A stretch of DNA of 34,317 bases, from the NCBI GenBank assembly GCA_947569705.1, contig CANOSP010000018.1, positions 1 through 34,317 of the forward strand. Reading direction: 5' to 3'. The position numbers and the translations under genes were made by a program. Below the pieces are notes generated by a model that was not told the DNA's origin, ran no database searches, and saw only the letters and a list, made by a program, of their open reading frames with translations. Positions 20,318-30,265 of this stretch are shown here, one piece after another. This stretch comes from an uncultured Erysipelotrichaceae bacterium. Its GTDB lineage: Bacteria > Bacillota_I > Bacilli_A > Erysipelotrichales > Erysipelotrichaceae. Every line of letters starts with the position of its first letter. Positions within the stretch are counted from its first letter, which is position 1.

Positions 20318-20353
20318 TGCAGTGGTACGAGTCATTGCGAACTCTCCCACGCA
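20318..20353 (-). promoter_or_regulatory. L1-binding-type leader hairpin upstream of rplK
   Basis: On the minus strand TGC-G-TGGGAGAGT and GACTCGTACCACTGCA form GTGG/CCAC and AGT/ACT helices with asymmetric GAG and CGTA loops between them (20353-20318). The layout resembles the L1-binding site found in rplK-rplA leaders and in 23S rRNA. It lies about 30 bases before the rplK start, as expected for feedback control by uL1. Confidence 0.65.
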
Positions 20354-20358
20354 ATCTC

Positions 20359-20380
20359 AAAAGCACACAAAAACGTGCGC
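20359..20380 (-). terminator. Possible attenuator hairpin in the rplK leader
   Basis: On the minus strand GCGCAC-N6-GTGTGC (20380-20363) forms a 6-base stem with one G-U pair, followed by TTTTGAG. It sits between the likely promoter and the L1-type hairpin. The U run is short, so termination is uncertain. Confidence 0.35.
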
Positions 20381-20386
20381 CTATAT

Positions 20387-20415
20387 AGTTTACAATGAAT
20401 CACAAAAAAACGCAA
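20387..20415 (-). promoter_or_regulatory. Possible promoter of rplK-rplA
   Basis: Minus strand TTGCGT (20415-20410), 17-base spacer, TAAACT (20392-20387). Each hexamer has four matches to consensus, so the call is moderate. Confidence 0.45.
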
Positions 20416-20467
20416 TCCTTTTTTTCATTTTCTTGTTAAGTGCATCAGTGTATTGTCTTAGTCTTTC

Positions 20468-20505
20468 TATTTCCCAAAATCAACATTTTTTCATTTTGGG
20501 AAATA
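20468..20505. repeat. Perfect 13-base inverted repeat
   Basis: TATTTCCCAAAAT (20468-20480) and its exact complement ATTTTGGGAAATA (20493-20505) flank a 12-base loop. It lies in the 400-base gap between the EIIA gene and rplK. No long U run follows on either strand, so a terminator is not clear; a protein-binding operator or a mobile-element remnant are alternatives. Confidence 0.7.
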
Positions 20506-20684
20506 AAAGAGTGAATGACAGCTTATATAGTTATATATAAGAAAAACAGCGGCCTTTCATCGACTGCTTATCATTCTTACTATATTTTATATGTTGTTCT
20601 CATTATATTGCTTGAAACAAATCCGTACAGTCATTTATTCTGACTTAATCCGCTTTCATAGGAACGGCTCGCTTTTAATCTGCT

Positions 20685-21161
20685 TTATCGACAAGTAAAC
20701 AGCTTTTTCCCTCTGTTGACATTCATTGCGGTCGTTCTCGTTTGAATCGGATGCTGCTGATAATTTAATACTACTATTACCACAATTAAACCGTTTTCAA
20801 TCAATGCTTCCGCATCTTCAGTCAATGAAACAATCGGCATTGTGTTATCTACCGTATCATTGACATTCACATAATAATTAAAATGTTGTTCACTCAAATT
20901 ATGCTTTAATCCGATATGAACAAGCACTTCTGCCCCGTTTGTCGTTGTAATCGCAAAAGCATGACCTGTCGACGCAATCATGCTGACAGTGCCTTCACAC
21001 GGCGCATAGATCGTCCTTGTATTTAATTCCAAGGCAATTCCGTCTCCGACCATTTGATTGGCAAATGCTTGATCGCTGATATTCTCCAAACGGATAATTT
21101 TACCGTCTGCGATTGCTGAAATGCAGTTTACCGGTTTTCTAAGCCCTGTGAATAATCCCAT
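20685..21161 (-). CDS. PTS EIIA component, glucose family
   Basis: 158 residues, normal for a stand-alone EIIA-Glc-type domain. It accepts phosphate from HPr and passes it to EIIB. The two conserved histidines are present: His67 in ASTGHAFAIT and the phosphorylated His82 in AEVLVHIGLKH. Also visible are YAPCEGTV and the N-terminal PVNCISAIADGKIIRLENISD. The gene is read divergently from an EIIBC gene that lacks an EIIA domain, so the two probably work together. Its SD is weak (TTGGAGTGTG). The -10 may be TAAAAT about 55 bases upstream. A terminator-like hairpin lies further up. Confidence 0.93.
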   Translation of the reverse strand: MGLFTGLRKPVNCISAIADGKIIRLENISDQAFANQMVGDGIALELNTRTIYAPCEGTVSMIASTGHAFAITTTNGAEVLVHIGLKHNLSEQHFNYYVNVNDTVDNTMPIVSLTEDAEALIENGLIVVIVVLNYQQHPIQTRTTAMNVNRGKKLFTCR

Positions 21162-21244
21162 TCAAATCACACTCCAAATATTGCTTATTTATCTCTGTTT
21201 ATCATTTTATCATAGATAATACACGGATAACAGTTTTTTATCAT

Positions 21245-21269
21245 AAAAAAGCAGTATACTTCTTATACT
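21245..21269 (-). terminator. Terminator-like hairpin upstream of the EIIA gene
   Basis: On the minus strand AGTATA-N5-TATACT (21269-21253) is followed by GC and TTTTTT (21250-21245). It stands 84 bases before the EIIA start codon. An extended -10 (TGC-TATAAA, near 21317) lies upstream of it, so it could be an attenuator. Confidence 0.5.
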
Positions 21270-21385
21270 CATATTCTTTGTATAATTGATCAAATTTTTT
21301 ATATCTCGTTTATAGCATCGAATACATAAAGTGCCCTTAAAATAAATAATGATCCCTTACAAATGCTTATTTTTATAATTTTCAC

Positions 21386-21414
21386 TTGTATTTATTTTGT
21401 TTCTATTATAAAAT
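21386..21414 (+). promoter_or_regulatory. Promoter of the EIIBC-antiterminator operon
   Basis: TTGTAT (21386-21391), 17-base spacer, TAAAAT (21409-21414). The predicted start is near 21421, about 85 bases before the EIIBC ATG. Confidence 0.65.
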
Positions 21415-21426
21415 ACTAAAGAATTT

Positions 21427-21440
21427 TTAAAGCGCTTATA
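21427..21440 (+). promoter_or_regulatory. cre-like site (catabolite control)
   Basis: TTAAAGCGCTTATA matches 12 of 14 positions of the CcpA operator consensus TGWAAGCGYTWNCW as I recall it. It lies just downstream of the predicted transcription start, where bound CcpA would block elongation. Confidence 0.55.
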
Positions 21441-21504
21441 TTAAAATACATAAATATAATAAATAATACAATGATTTACTGATCCCAAAGGCAGGTGAAT
21501 AAAA

Positions 21505-22965
21505 ATGATGAAATATATGCAAAGGCTGGGTAAATCACTGATGCTGCCGGTATCAATTGTACCGATTGCGGCAATCTTAAAAGGAATCGGCTATTGGATT
21601 GATCCGATCGGGTGGGGAGTCAATAATATTACCGCTGCCTTTTTAATCGAATCCGGTGAGGCGATCATGAATCATCTGCCGCTGCTGTTCGCTGTCGGAA
21701 TTTCCGTCGGTATGGCAAAAAATAAAGATGTTTCTGTCGCGATCAGTGCCATAGTTTCTTATGCACTGTTAGATCATATCTTATCGGTTGAAACTGTTTC
21801 CTTATTTTCAAGCATTCCTGTTGAACAGGTCCATGAAGCATTTCAAAACTCCACAAATGCTTTTACGGGTATATTGATCGGACTGTCATGTTCCGCATTG
21901 TATAATCGTTACTATCAAACCAAATTACCTGATGCATTCTCATTTTTCAGCGGTAAGCGTTTTGTTCCGTTAATCAGTACTGCTGCCATGTTAGCGATTT
22001 CAATTGTGTTATTGTTCATATGGCCTTTTCTATATGATTTATTTATCGGTTTCGGTAAAATGATTTCAGATATGGGCCCTGTCGGTGCCGGAATCTATGC
22101 ATTTTTTAATCGTCTGCTGATTCCGACAGGACTGCATCATGCGATCAATTCGGTGTTTTGGTTTGATGTTGCCGGAATCAATGATATAGGGAAATTCTGG
22201 GGAACGATCGACGGCGGAATTATGGGTCAAACCGGCATGTATCAAGCAGGCTTCTTTCCGATCATGATGTTTGGTCTTCCGGCAGCTGCCTTGGCAATGC
22301 TTCATTGCGCACGCCCGCAAAAGAAAAAACAAGTGGCAGCGATTATGCTTTCCGCAGCCTTTGCTTCGTTTTTAACCGGCGTAACCGAACCGATTGAATT
22401 TTCCTTTATGTTTGTTGCGCCGTGGCTGTATTTGATTCATGCGTTGCTTACCGGTCTGTTTGTATTTCTTGCGGCAGGTCTTCAATGGCTGGCAGGATTC
22501 GGCTTTTCTGCCGGACTGATTGATTATATATTAAGTATTAAGGCACCGTTTTCAATGAATATCTTCATGCTTTTACCGATGGGAATTGTCTGTGCCGTTC
22601 TCTATTATACACTGTTCCGCTTTATGATTCTGCGTTATAATCTTTTGACACCGGGACGAGAGCAGGATGAGGACATTGTCATTGAAACACCTGCAGAACC
22701 AACAATTTTAATTACTGATAAGAATTATGATGAATTGGCTATTTTATATGTCGAAGCACTGGGCGGTATCGCAAATATTATTACGGTTGATAATTGTATC
22801 ACACGCCTTCGTATTGAATTAAAGGATATGAGCCTGATCAATGAACGTAAAATATTGGCAACCGGAATCGGCGGCATTGTCAAAAACGGAAAAGACAGCA
22901 TCCAAATAATCATCGGTCCGCAGGTAGATGCGATTATGAATTCATTAAACGATATATTGAGATAG
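21505..22965 (+). CDS. PTS EIIBC component, N-acetylglucosamine (NagE/NagP) type
   Basis: 486 residues. Residues ~1-390 are the membrane EIIC domain with many hydrophobic helices; ~405-486 are EIIB. The EIIC motifs FNRLLIPTGLHHAINSVFWF, DVAGINDIGKFWG and MYQAGFFPIMMFGLPAAALAM are characteristic of the N-acetylglucosamine group within the glucose family, and GVTEPIEFSFMF is the shared GITEP-type motif. The EIIB phosphorylation cysteine is Cys431 in VDNCITRLR. No EIIA domain is fused; the divergent EIIA gene likely supplies it. Substrate is inferred from motif resemblance. The SD is AGGTG, overlapping a stretch resembling a RAT element. The antiterminator gene follows by 10 bases. Confidence 0.92.
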   Translation: MMKYMQRLGKSLMLPVSIVPIAAILKGIGYWIDPIGWGVNNITAAFLIESGEAIMNHLPLLFAVGISVGMAKNKDVSVAISAIVSYALLDHILSVETVSLFSSIPVEQVHEAFQNSTNAFTGILIGLSCSALYNRYYQTKLPDAFSFFSGKRFVPLISTAAMLAISIVLLFIWPFLYDLFIGFGKMISDMGPVGAGIYAFFNRLLIPTGLHHAINSVFWFDVAGINDIGKFWGTIDGGIMGQTGMYQAGFFPIMMFGLPAAALAMLHCARPQKKKQVAAIMLSAAFASFLTGVTEPIEFSFMFVAPWLYLIHALLTGLFVFLAAGLQWLAGFGFSAGLIDYILSIKAPFSMNIFMLLPMGIVCAVLYYTLFRFMILRYNLLTPGREQDEDIVIETPAEPTILITDKNYDELAILYVEALGGIANIITVDNCITRLRIELKDMSLINERKILATGIGGIVKNGKDSIQIIIGPQVDAIMNSLNDILR

Positions 22966-22975
22966 GAGGGTTAAT

Positions 22976-23809
22976 ATGATTATCTTAAAGGTCTTTAACA
23001 ATAACAGTGTTGTTGCATTGTCCGATGATCGTCAGGACGTCATCGTCACAGGTGCGGGCGTTGGTTTTCATAAGAAGCCCGGTGATCGTATTGATGAGCG
23101 CAGAATTGAAAAGCAGTATGTATTACAAGATGAACATAAGAAACGCTTTGAGCAGTTATTGGCTGACATCTCCAATGTATGTTTTGAAATTACCGACTGG
23201 ATCGTAAAAAAAGCAACTCAGGAATTAAAAAAAGATTTCAGCAGCGAAATCTTCATTGCGATCAGCGATCATATTTCCTATGCGATGAAGCGTAAAAGTG
23301 AGGGTATTTATCTGCCGAATATTATTCTGAATGAAACCAAGGTTCTTTACAAAGAAGAATATGAAATCGGCTTAATGGCACTGGAGTATATAAAAAAACG
23401 CACCGGCTGCAAACTTGAAATTGATGAAGCCGGTTATATTGCCTTACATTTAGCGAACTTTGCCGTTGCGAATCAAGATAACAATGCCGTTAAAATAGTT
23501 TCCTTTACCAAAGAAGTCATTGATGTGATTCAAAACACGATGAATAAGCAGCTAGGTGAAAACACCCTCGCTTATGCACGAATCTCTATTCATCTGAAAT
23601 ATTTGTCAGAACGAATTTTCAGAAATGAGAAAGTGCAGTTGGAAGATACGACATATGATATACGTTCCATGTTGAAAATGGATCCGCGCTTATCTTTATG
23701 TATTAATCGTATCGACAAGCTGATTCGACAGAACTATAATTACGAGCTTTCTCCTGATGAACAAACTTATTTATGCATCCATATCAAACGTAATGTAACT
23801 TCAAGTTAA
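22976..23809 (+). CDS. Transcriptional antiterminator, BglG/LicT family
   Basis: 277 residues with the full family architecture. Residues 1-55 are the CAT RNA-binding domain (LKVFNNNSVVALSD, IVTGAGVGFHKKPGD). Two PTS regulation domains follow, ~64-170 and ~171-277. All four conserved regulatory histidines are visible: His99 (ISDHIS) and His158 (ALHLANF) in PRD1, His206 (SIHLKYL) and His269 (CIHIKR) in PRD2. Such proteins bind RAT sequences and prevent termination when their sugar PTS is active. SD AGGAGGG; co-transcribed with the EIIBC gene. A clear RAT-terminator pair was not found, so its target in this island is uncertain. Confidence 0.95.
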   Translation: MIILKVFNNNSVVALSDDRQDVIVTGAGVGFHKKPGDRIDERRIEKQYVLQDEHKKRFEQLLADISNVCFEITDWIVKKATQELKKDFSSEIFIAISDHISYAMKRKSEGIYLPNIILNETKVLYKEEYEIGLMALEYIKKRTGCKLEIDEAGYIALHLANFAVANQDNNAVKIVSFTKEVIDVIQNTMNKQLGENTLAYARISIHLKYLSERIFRNEKVQLEDTTYDIRSMLKMDPRLSLCINRIDKLIRQNYNYELSPDEQTYLCIHIKRNVTSS

Positions 23810-23818
23810 ATTAAGAAT

Positions 23819-23868
23819 AAGCAGTGAAGTCAAGTGTTTCACATGGACAACCAATACACTGCTTTTTT
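23819..23868 (+). terminator. Terminator of the EIIBC-antiterminator operon
   Basis: AAGCAGTG (23819-23826) pairs with CACTGCTT (23857-23864) across a 30-base loop, followed by TTTT. It lies just after the antiterminator stop. Confidence 0.7.
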
Positions 23869-24014
23869 CGTGCATTTGCGATCGAAAACACATTTCAATA
23901 ATCGAGGATCCATGAAATATTGTGTTATCATTTATCATTTCACAAAGTTTGCAGCGTTTAAAAAATATTTATTTTATCATCAAATGAATGTATGATTCAT
24001 TTCTGTTGCGCCTG

Positions 24015-24043
24015 TTGACGAAAAGAGAATATAAGACTATAAT
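24015..24043 (+). promoter_or_regulatory. Promoter of the zinc-ribbon membrane protein gene
   Basis: TTGACG (24015-24020), 17-base spacer, TATAAT (24038-24043). A small inverted repeat, AAAGCTT-TAAT-AAGCTTT-like, lies in the leader just before the SD. Confidence 0.8.
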
Positions 24044-24090
24044 AAAAAGGTGTGTGTAAAAGCTTTAATAAGCTTTCGGAGGTTGAGAAA

Positions 24091-24660
24091 ATGAGTACAT
24101 ATTACAAACACAAACAAAGTGAATCGATTGAGATTCCGTATTCTTTCTGTTGCGAGCATTGCTTAAAGGAAAGCGGCAAACTGGCTGCCACCATTGAAGC
24201 AACGGCTGAACTTAACAGCAATTTCAAAAACTTGAATGAAAAAAAACAGATGAAATTAGACGAAATGACGCATGAAAATCTTGTGAGAGAAGTAAAGCGT
24301 GCGCATACAAATGCGACAGAAAAACAAATTTATTCATTGGCATTTAAAGATGATTGTCCGTATTGCCATAAGCCGCAGTCATGGGCGATCAGCGGTGCGA
24401 AAAAGGATGTTTATTCTTGGCCGTTTGCCCTTGTAATTGTCGGTATCATAGTAGGAATCGGCGGTTATTTGTATATGGAAGAAAACAAGCTGATGATGGC
24501 TGCGATCTTTGCCGGTGTGTTCTTTGCATTGGCGGCAGGTGTTTTCGCTTATAAAATGATTCTGTTCAGCCGCAAGAAACAACAGGTATCAAATTCTTTA
24601 CAAAATAATCTTCCTACCATTGAATGGAGTGCGGTTCAACATCTTTTAGATGAAGCATAG
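24091..24660 (+). CDS. Unknown two-transmembrane protein with zinc-ribbon-like cysteines
   Basis: 189 residues from the ATG at 24091 (GGAGG SD, 8-base spacing); an upstream in-frame GTG is almost at the predicted transcription start and is rejected. I do not recognise the family. Two CxxC pairs, Cys21-x2-Cys24 (CEHC) and Cys89-x2-Cys92 (CPYC), could build one zinc ribbon separated by a charged helical stretch (~35-80). Two hydrophobic helices follow at ~107-125 and ~132-152, then a short charged tail. Inference: a membrane protein with a cytoplasmic zinc-binding head. It has a strong promoter of its own and converges on an XRE-type regulator gene that also has two membrane helices. Confidence 0.85.
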   Translation: MSTYYKHKQSESIEIPYSFCCEHCLKESGKLAATIEATAELNSNFKNLNEKKQMKLDEMTHENLVREVKRAHTNATEKQIYSLAFKDDCPYCHKPQSWAISGAKKDVYSWPFALVIVGIIVGIGGYLYMEENKLMMAAIFAGVFFALAAGVFAYKMILFSRKKQQVSNSLQNNLPTIEWSAVQHLLDEA

Positions 24661-24683
24661 ATTCATAAAAGGATAAATTAATT

Positions 24684-24748
24684 CATAAAAAAAGAGCGAA
24701 GTGTTTAAGCAAATCGATAAGAAGCTAAGCACTTCACTCTTTTTCTTT
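24684..24748. terminator. Bidirectional terminator between convergent genes
   Basis: AAAGAGCGAAGTG (24691-24703) pairs with CACTTCACTCTTT (24730-24742) with one C-A mismatch, flanked by A and T runs. It can serve the plus-strand membrane protein gene and the minus-strand XRE gene. Confidence 0.8.
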
Positions 24749-24804
24749 TGTCGCTGTCGGATTTTCGTTTTTTCATTCACTGTAATTACTCAACAAAGCA
24801 TAGT

Positions 24805-25314
24805 TTATCCTTGTCTTTTAATCATTCGTTTATTAAACGCTCGTATTTTCTTGCCATAGTGACTTGAATACAGCAACCCCACCATTAGCATTCCCACTGC
24901 AAATCCCTGCACAATATCCAATCCAACCGCTATTTTTGAATTATCATAAAGGCTCGTATCTTTCAAAAGCGTATAGGCTAATATTAAAAGCATCGCTGTA
25001 CCATTGCATATCCGCACCCGTTTATTGTATCGTTCTGCTTCTGTGTTTGTATAATTCACCGCCTGTAATACAGTATCTTGTATTTCTTTATCCATATTCT
25101 CGCTTTTCCTTTCTCCGTTCAGAACTTCCCGTAAGTCAACTTCATAATAATCTGATATTTCAATCAAAATATCTAAATCCGGCATATTGTAACCATTCTC
25201 CCAACGAGATATTGTTCTGTTTGATACATTAAATTTTTCTGCGATTTGTTCTTGGGTAAGTCCTTTTTGCTTACGAAGTTCTCTTAAGAACTTTCCGATT
25301 TTTTCTTGATTCAT
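24805..25314 (-). CDS. XRE-family regulator with two C-terminal transmembrane segments
   Basis: 169 residues. Residues ~5-60 are a Cro/C1-type helix-turn-helix (LRKQKGLTQEQIAEKFNVSNRTISRWENGYNMPDLDIL). After a polar linker, two hydrophobic segments occur at ~102-118 (ICNGTAMLLILAYTLL) and ~131-149 (GLDIVQGFAVGMLMVGLLY), ending in a basic tail. Such membrane-linked XRE proteins are common in Bacillota; the ligand is unknown. The SD AAAGGAG lies 7 bases before ATG. A TATAAT at 25335-25330 would give a very short leader and lacks a good -35. Confidence 0.9.
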   Translation of the reverse strand: MNQEKIGKFLRELRKQKGLTQEQIAEKFNVSNRTISRWENGYNMPDLDILIEISDYYEVDLREVLNGERKSENMDKEIQDTVLQAVNYTNTEAERYNKRVRICNGTAMLLILAYTLLKDTSLYDNSKIAVGLDIVQGFAVGMLMVGLLYSSHYGKKIRAFNKRMIKRQG

Positions 25315-25335
25315 TCTTTTTCTCCTTTCATTATA

Positions 25336-25483
25336 AGCCTATCAAAACCGTCAGATAAAAAACAGGACACAAAGCGAGAAATACCTTATTTTACTATCCG
25401 ACATGAGGTAATGTAGCTCTTGGTACAATAATACAGCGAAGGCAGGGTATTGTGTAGGGAGAACTACGAACTAATTATATAAA
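25336..25483. other. Intergenic region with a long imperfect hairpin
   Basis: No gene is seen between the atp terminator and the XRE gene. Positions 25413-25467 can fold into a hairpin: GTAGCTCT and TACAATA on the left with TATTGTGTA and AGAACTAC on the right, interrupted by mismatches, with a 17-base loop. Confidence 0.45.
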
Positions 25484-25519
25484 CAAAAAAATCAGCTGAG
25501 TGTTATACTCGGCTGATTC
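25484..25519 (-). terminator. Terminator of the ATP synthase operon
   Basis: On the minus strand AATCAGCCGAGT pairs with ACTCAGCTGATT with one C-A mismatch and a short loop (25519-25490), followed by TTTTTTG. It lies 6 bases after the atpC stop codon. Confidence 0.9.
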
Positions 25520-25524
25520 ATTGA

Positions 25525-25917
25525 TTATTTACCGTAAACATTAATACGATTGATTGCCTTAGCTAAAGCTACCTGAGCACGTTTGATATTTGTGCCTGAG
25601 TCCTTTTTTGCTAAACGCTGCTCGGCACGTTCCTTGGAACGATGGGCGCGTTCAATATCAATTTCTTCCTGTCCTTCGATCGCATCGGTCAAAATCTTTG
25701 CCTGATCATCTTGAAAATGCAGCATTCCGCCGGCTAATGCATAGTTCTTATAAACACCGTCGTTCATCAGCTGCAGTTTACAGGTTTCAAGCATTGCGAC
25801 TAACGGAGTATGATGCGGAAGTATTGTCATTTCGCCCTCGACACTGCGGACATGAACAGCCTCTACATCACTTTCTTTATATAGACCCTGCGGGGTTATG
25901 ATCTTGATATGGATCAT
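25525..25917 (-). CDS. atpC: F1 ATP synthase epsilon subunit
   Basis: 130 residues, normal length. The N-terminal beta-barrel (MIHIKIITPQGLYKESDVEAVHVRS, GEMTILPHHTPLV) is followed by a C-terminal helical hairpin with many Glu/Arg/Lys (IERAHRSKERAEQRLAKK region). Epsilon is part of the central stalk and can inhibit ATP hydrolysis. It is the last gene of the operon, 3 bases after atpD. Confidence 0.95.
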   Translation of the reverse strand: MIHIKIITPQGLYKESDVEAVHVRSVEGEMTILPHHTPLVAMLETCKLQLMNDGVYKNYALAGGMLHFQDDQAKILTDAIEGQEEIDIERAHRSKERAEQRLAKKDSGTNIKRAQVALAKAINRINVYGK

Positions 25918-25920
25918 AAG

Positions 25921-28177
<2,257 letters not shown>

Positions 28178-28181
28178 CTGC

Positions 28182-29702
28182 TTAACCTTCGATCAGCTTT
28201 TGATAGATCGGCGCAAATGCTGTCAGTGCCTGATTCAGCTTTGTCTCCAACGCTTCATCGAGTGCTTTGGCACGATTGATTTCATCAATAATATCCGCAT
28301 GTTCCCGCTTCATGTATTTCAACATTTCTTTTTCATAGCTGCGGACATTTTCTGGCGCAACGTCTTTCAAGAACTTATGCTTTGCCGCATAAAGCGAAAT
28401 CACCTGATCACAGACATTCATCGGATCATATTGATTCTGGATTAACAGCTGTGTCAATCGTTCTCCGTGATTTAATGTTTCTTTGGTTGTCGCATCAAGA
28501 TCACTGCCGAATTTCGCAAATGCCTGCATTTCTCTGAATTGTGCCAGCTCCAGCTTCAATGAACCGGATACCTGCTTCATCGCTTTGATCTGTGCCGCGC
28601 TTCCGACACGTGAAACGGATAAACCGCTGTCTACTGCCGGACGTACCCCGGCATTGAATAATTCCGTCTGTAAAAAGATTTGCCCGTCGGTAATTGATAT
28701 AACGTTGGTCGGAATATAAGCAGAAATATCACCTGCCTGTGTTTCGATAATCGGTAATGCGGTTAAACTGCCGCCGCCCAATTCATCATTCAGCTTCGCC
28801 GCACGCTCCAATAAGCGGGAGTGCAGGTAAAAGACATCACCCGGATATGCTTCACGTCCCGGCGGACGCTTTAATAATAATGACATTGTTCGATAAGCAA
28901 CCGCATGCTTACTTAAATCATCATAGACGATTAATACATCTTCGCCCTTTTCCATCCATTCCTCACCGATTGCGCATCCGGCATACGGTGCGATATATTG
29001 TAAAGGTGCCGGCTCAGAAGCAGTGGAAGCCACAATTGTTGTATAATCCAACGCGTCATGTGCGCGCAGTTTCTCGACGATTTGTGCGACAGTGCTCGCT
29101 TTTTGACCGATCGCCACATAGATGCATTTGATACCGGTATCCTTTTGGTTGATAATCGTATCGATCGCAATTGCCGTTTTGCCGGTTTGACGATCACCGA
29201 TAATTAACTCACGCTGTCCTCTGCCGACCGGAATCATGGAATCAATGATTTTTAAACCTGTCTGAAGCGGCTGATGTACACTTTTACGAGTCATAACACC
29301 CGGGGCAACACGTTCAATCGGACGATAAGCATCGCTTTGAATCGCTCCCTTGCCGTCGATTGCCTGACCTAATGCATTTACCACGCGTCCCAACATACAG
29401 TCTCCGACCGGAACCTCGACAATACGTCCGGTGCGTTTTACTTCATCGCCTTCTTTGATTCCGCGCTCATCACCCATCAGTACGGCACCTACATGATCCT
29501 CTTCTAAGTTCATCACCATACCGTATATATCACCGGGGAATTCCAAAAGCTCCCCCGCCATCGCATTCTGCAGTCCGTGGATTAATGAAATACCGTCTCC
29601 GACAGTAATAATCGTACCGGTTTCATCAATTTCCAGTTCTTCATCATATCGCTTGATCTGTTGCTTGATCAGCTTACTTATTTCTTCCGGATTTAAGCTC
29701 AC
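28182..29702 (-). CDS. atpA: F1 ATP synthase alpha subunit, GTG start
   Basis: 506 residues, normal length. The start is a GTG at 29702 overlapping the atpH stop (GTGA), so translation is coupled; a GAGGGTG SD lies inside atpH. Motifs: [15 protein letters not shown], the nucleotide-binding loop [13 protein letters not shown] near 169-181, [36 protein letters not shown] across ~285-310, and the arginine-finger region [12 protein letters not shown]. It forms the alpha3beta3 head with AtpD. Confidence 0.97.
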   Translation of the reverse strand: MSLNPEEISKLIKQQIKRYDEELEIDETGTIITVGDGISLIHGLQNAMAGELLEFPGDIYGMVMNLEEDHVGAVLMGDERGIKEGDEVKRTGRIVEVPVGDCMLGRVVNALGQAIDGKGAIQSDAYRPIERVAPGVMTRKSVHQPLQTGLKIIDSMIPVGRGQRELIIGDRQTGKTAIAIDTIINQKDTGIKCIYVAIGQKASTVAQIVEKLRAHDALDYTTIVASTASEPAPLQYIAPYAGCAIGEEWMEKGEDVLIVYDDLSKHAVAYRTMSLLLKRPPGREAYPGDVFYLHSRLLERAAKLNDELGGGSLTALPIIETQAGDISAYIPTNVISITDGQIFLQTELFNAGVRPAVDSGLSVSRVGSAAQIKAMKQVSGSLKLELAQFREMQAFAKFGSDLDATTKETLNHGERLTQLLIQNQYDPMNVCDQVISLYAAKHKFLKDVAPENVRSYEKEMLKYMKREHADIIDEINRAKALDEALETKLNQALTAFAPIYQKLIEG

Positions 29703-30265
29703 TTGCTTTCACCCTCACTTTCCGTATATTGATCACTTATTTTTGCCATATGCTTTAAATGTGCAAGATGTCCGAGAGCTGTATAATCCAGCACAACATC
29801 ATTGATCTTAATTCTCATGCCGGCAAGCAGTTCTTCCTCTATGGATAGATTTAACTCCACCTGCTTTGACAGCTTTTGTTCCAACAGATCAATCAAACGC
29901 TTTTGTTCGTCTGTCGACAGTTCTTTTGCACTTTTCACATAGGCAATGACAATATTGTGTTCTTTGCGGTATCGTTTCGCAAACTCTTTGGTGATTTCCG
30001 CTATTTCCTGAAATCTTCCTTTATCAATTAACAGCTTCAGAAAATTTAAAACCGTTACATCGGTATCTTTTCCGAATACCTCTTCTACACTTTGCTTTTT
30101 TTGTTCTTTCGCAATTTTCGGATGCTTTAAAATTTGAAAAAAAGCCTGATGAAGCATCAGCTGTTCTTCAATAAGTTGCAGCTGTTTCAAATAAGCTGCC
30201 GCTTTTTCTTCCTCAACAGCGATTTCATATAACGCATCACTGTAACTCAGTGCTAGGCTTGCCAT
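29699..30265 (-). CDS. atpH: F1 ATP synthase delta subunit
   Basis: 188 residues, normal for delta (OSCP homologue), which joins the F1 head to the peripheral stalk. Typical features are the N-terminal [17 protein letters not shown] helix, [13 protein letters not shown] in the centre and [25 protein letters not shown] near the C-terminus. The start overlaps the end of atpF by 13 bases and the stop overlaps the atpA start, so it is translationally coupled on both sides. Confidence 0.95.
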   Translation of the reverse strand: MASLALSYSDALYEIAVEEEKAAAYLKQLQLIEEQLMLHQAFFQILKHPKIAKEQKKQSVEEVFGKDTDVTVLNFLKLLIDKGRFQEIAEITKEFAKRYRKEHNIVIAYVKSAKELSTDEQKRLIDLLEQKLSKQVELNLSIEEELLAGMRIKINDVVLDYTALGHLAHLKHMAKISDQYTESEGESK

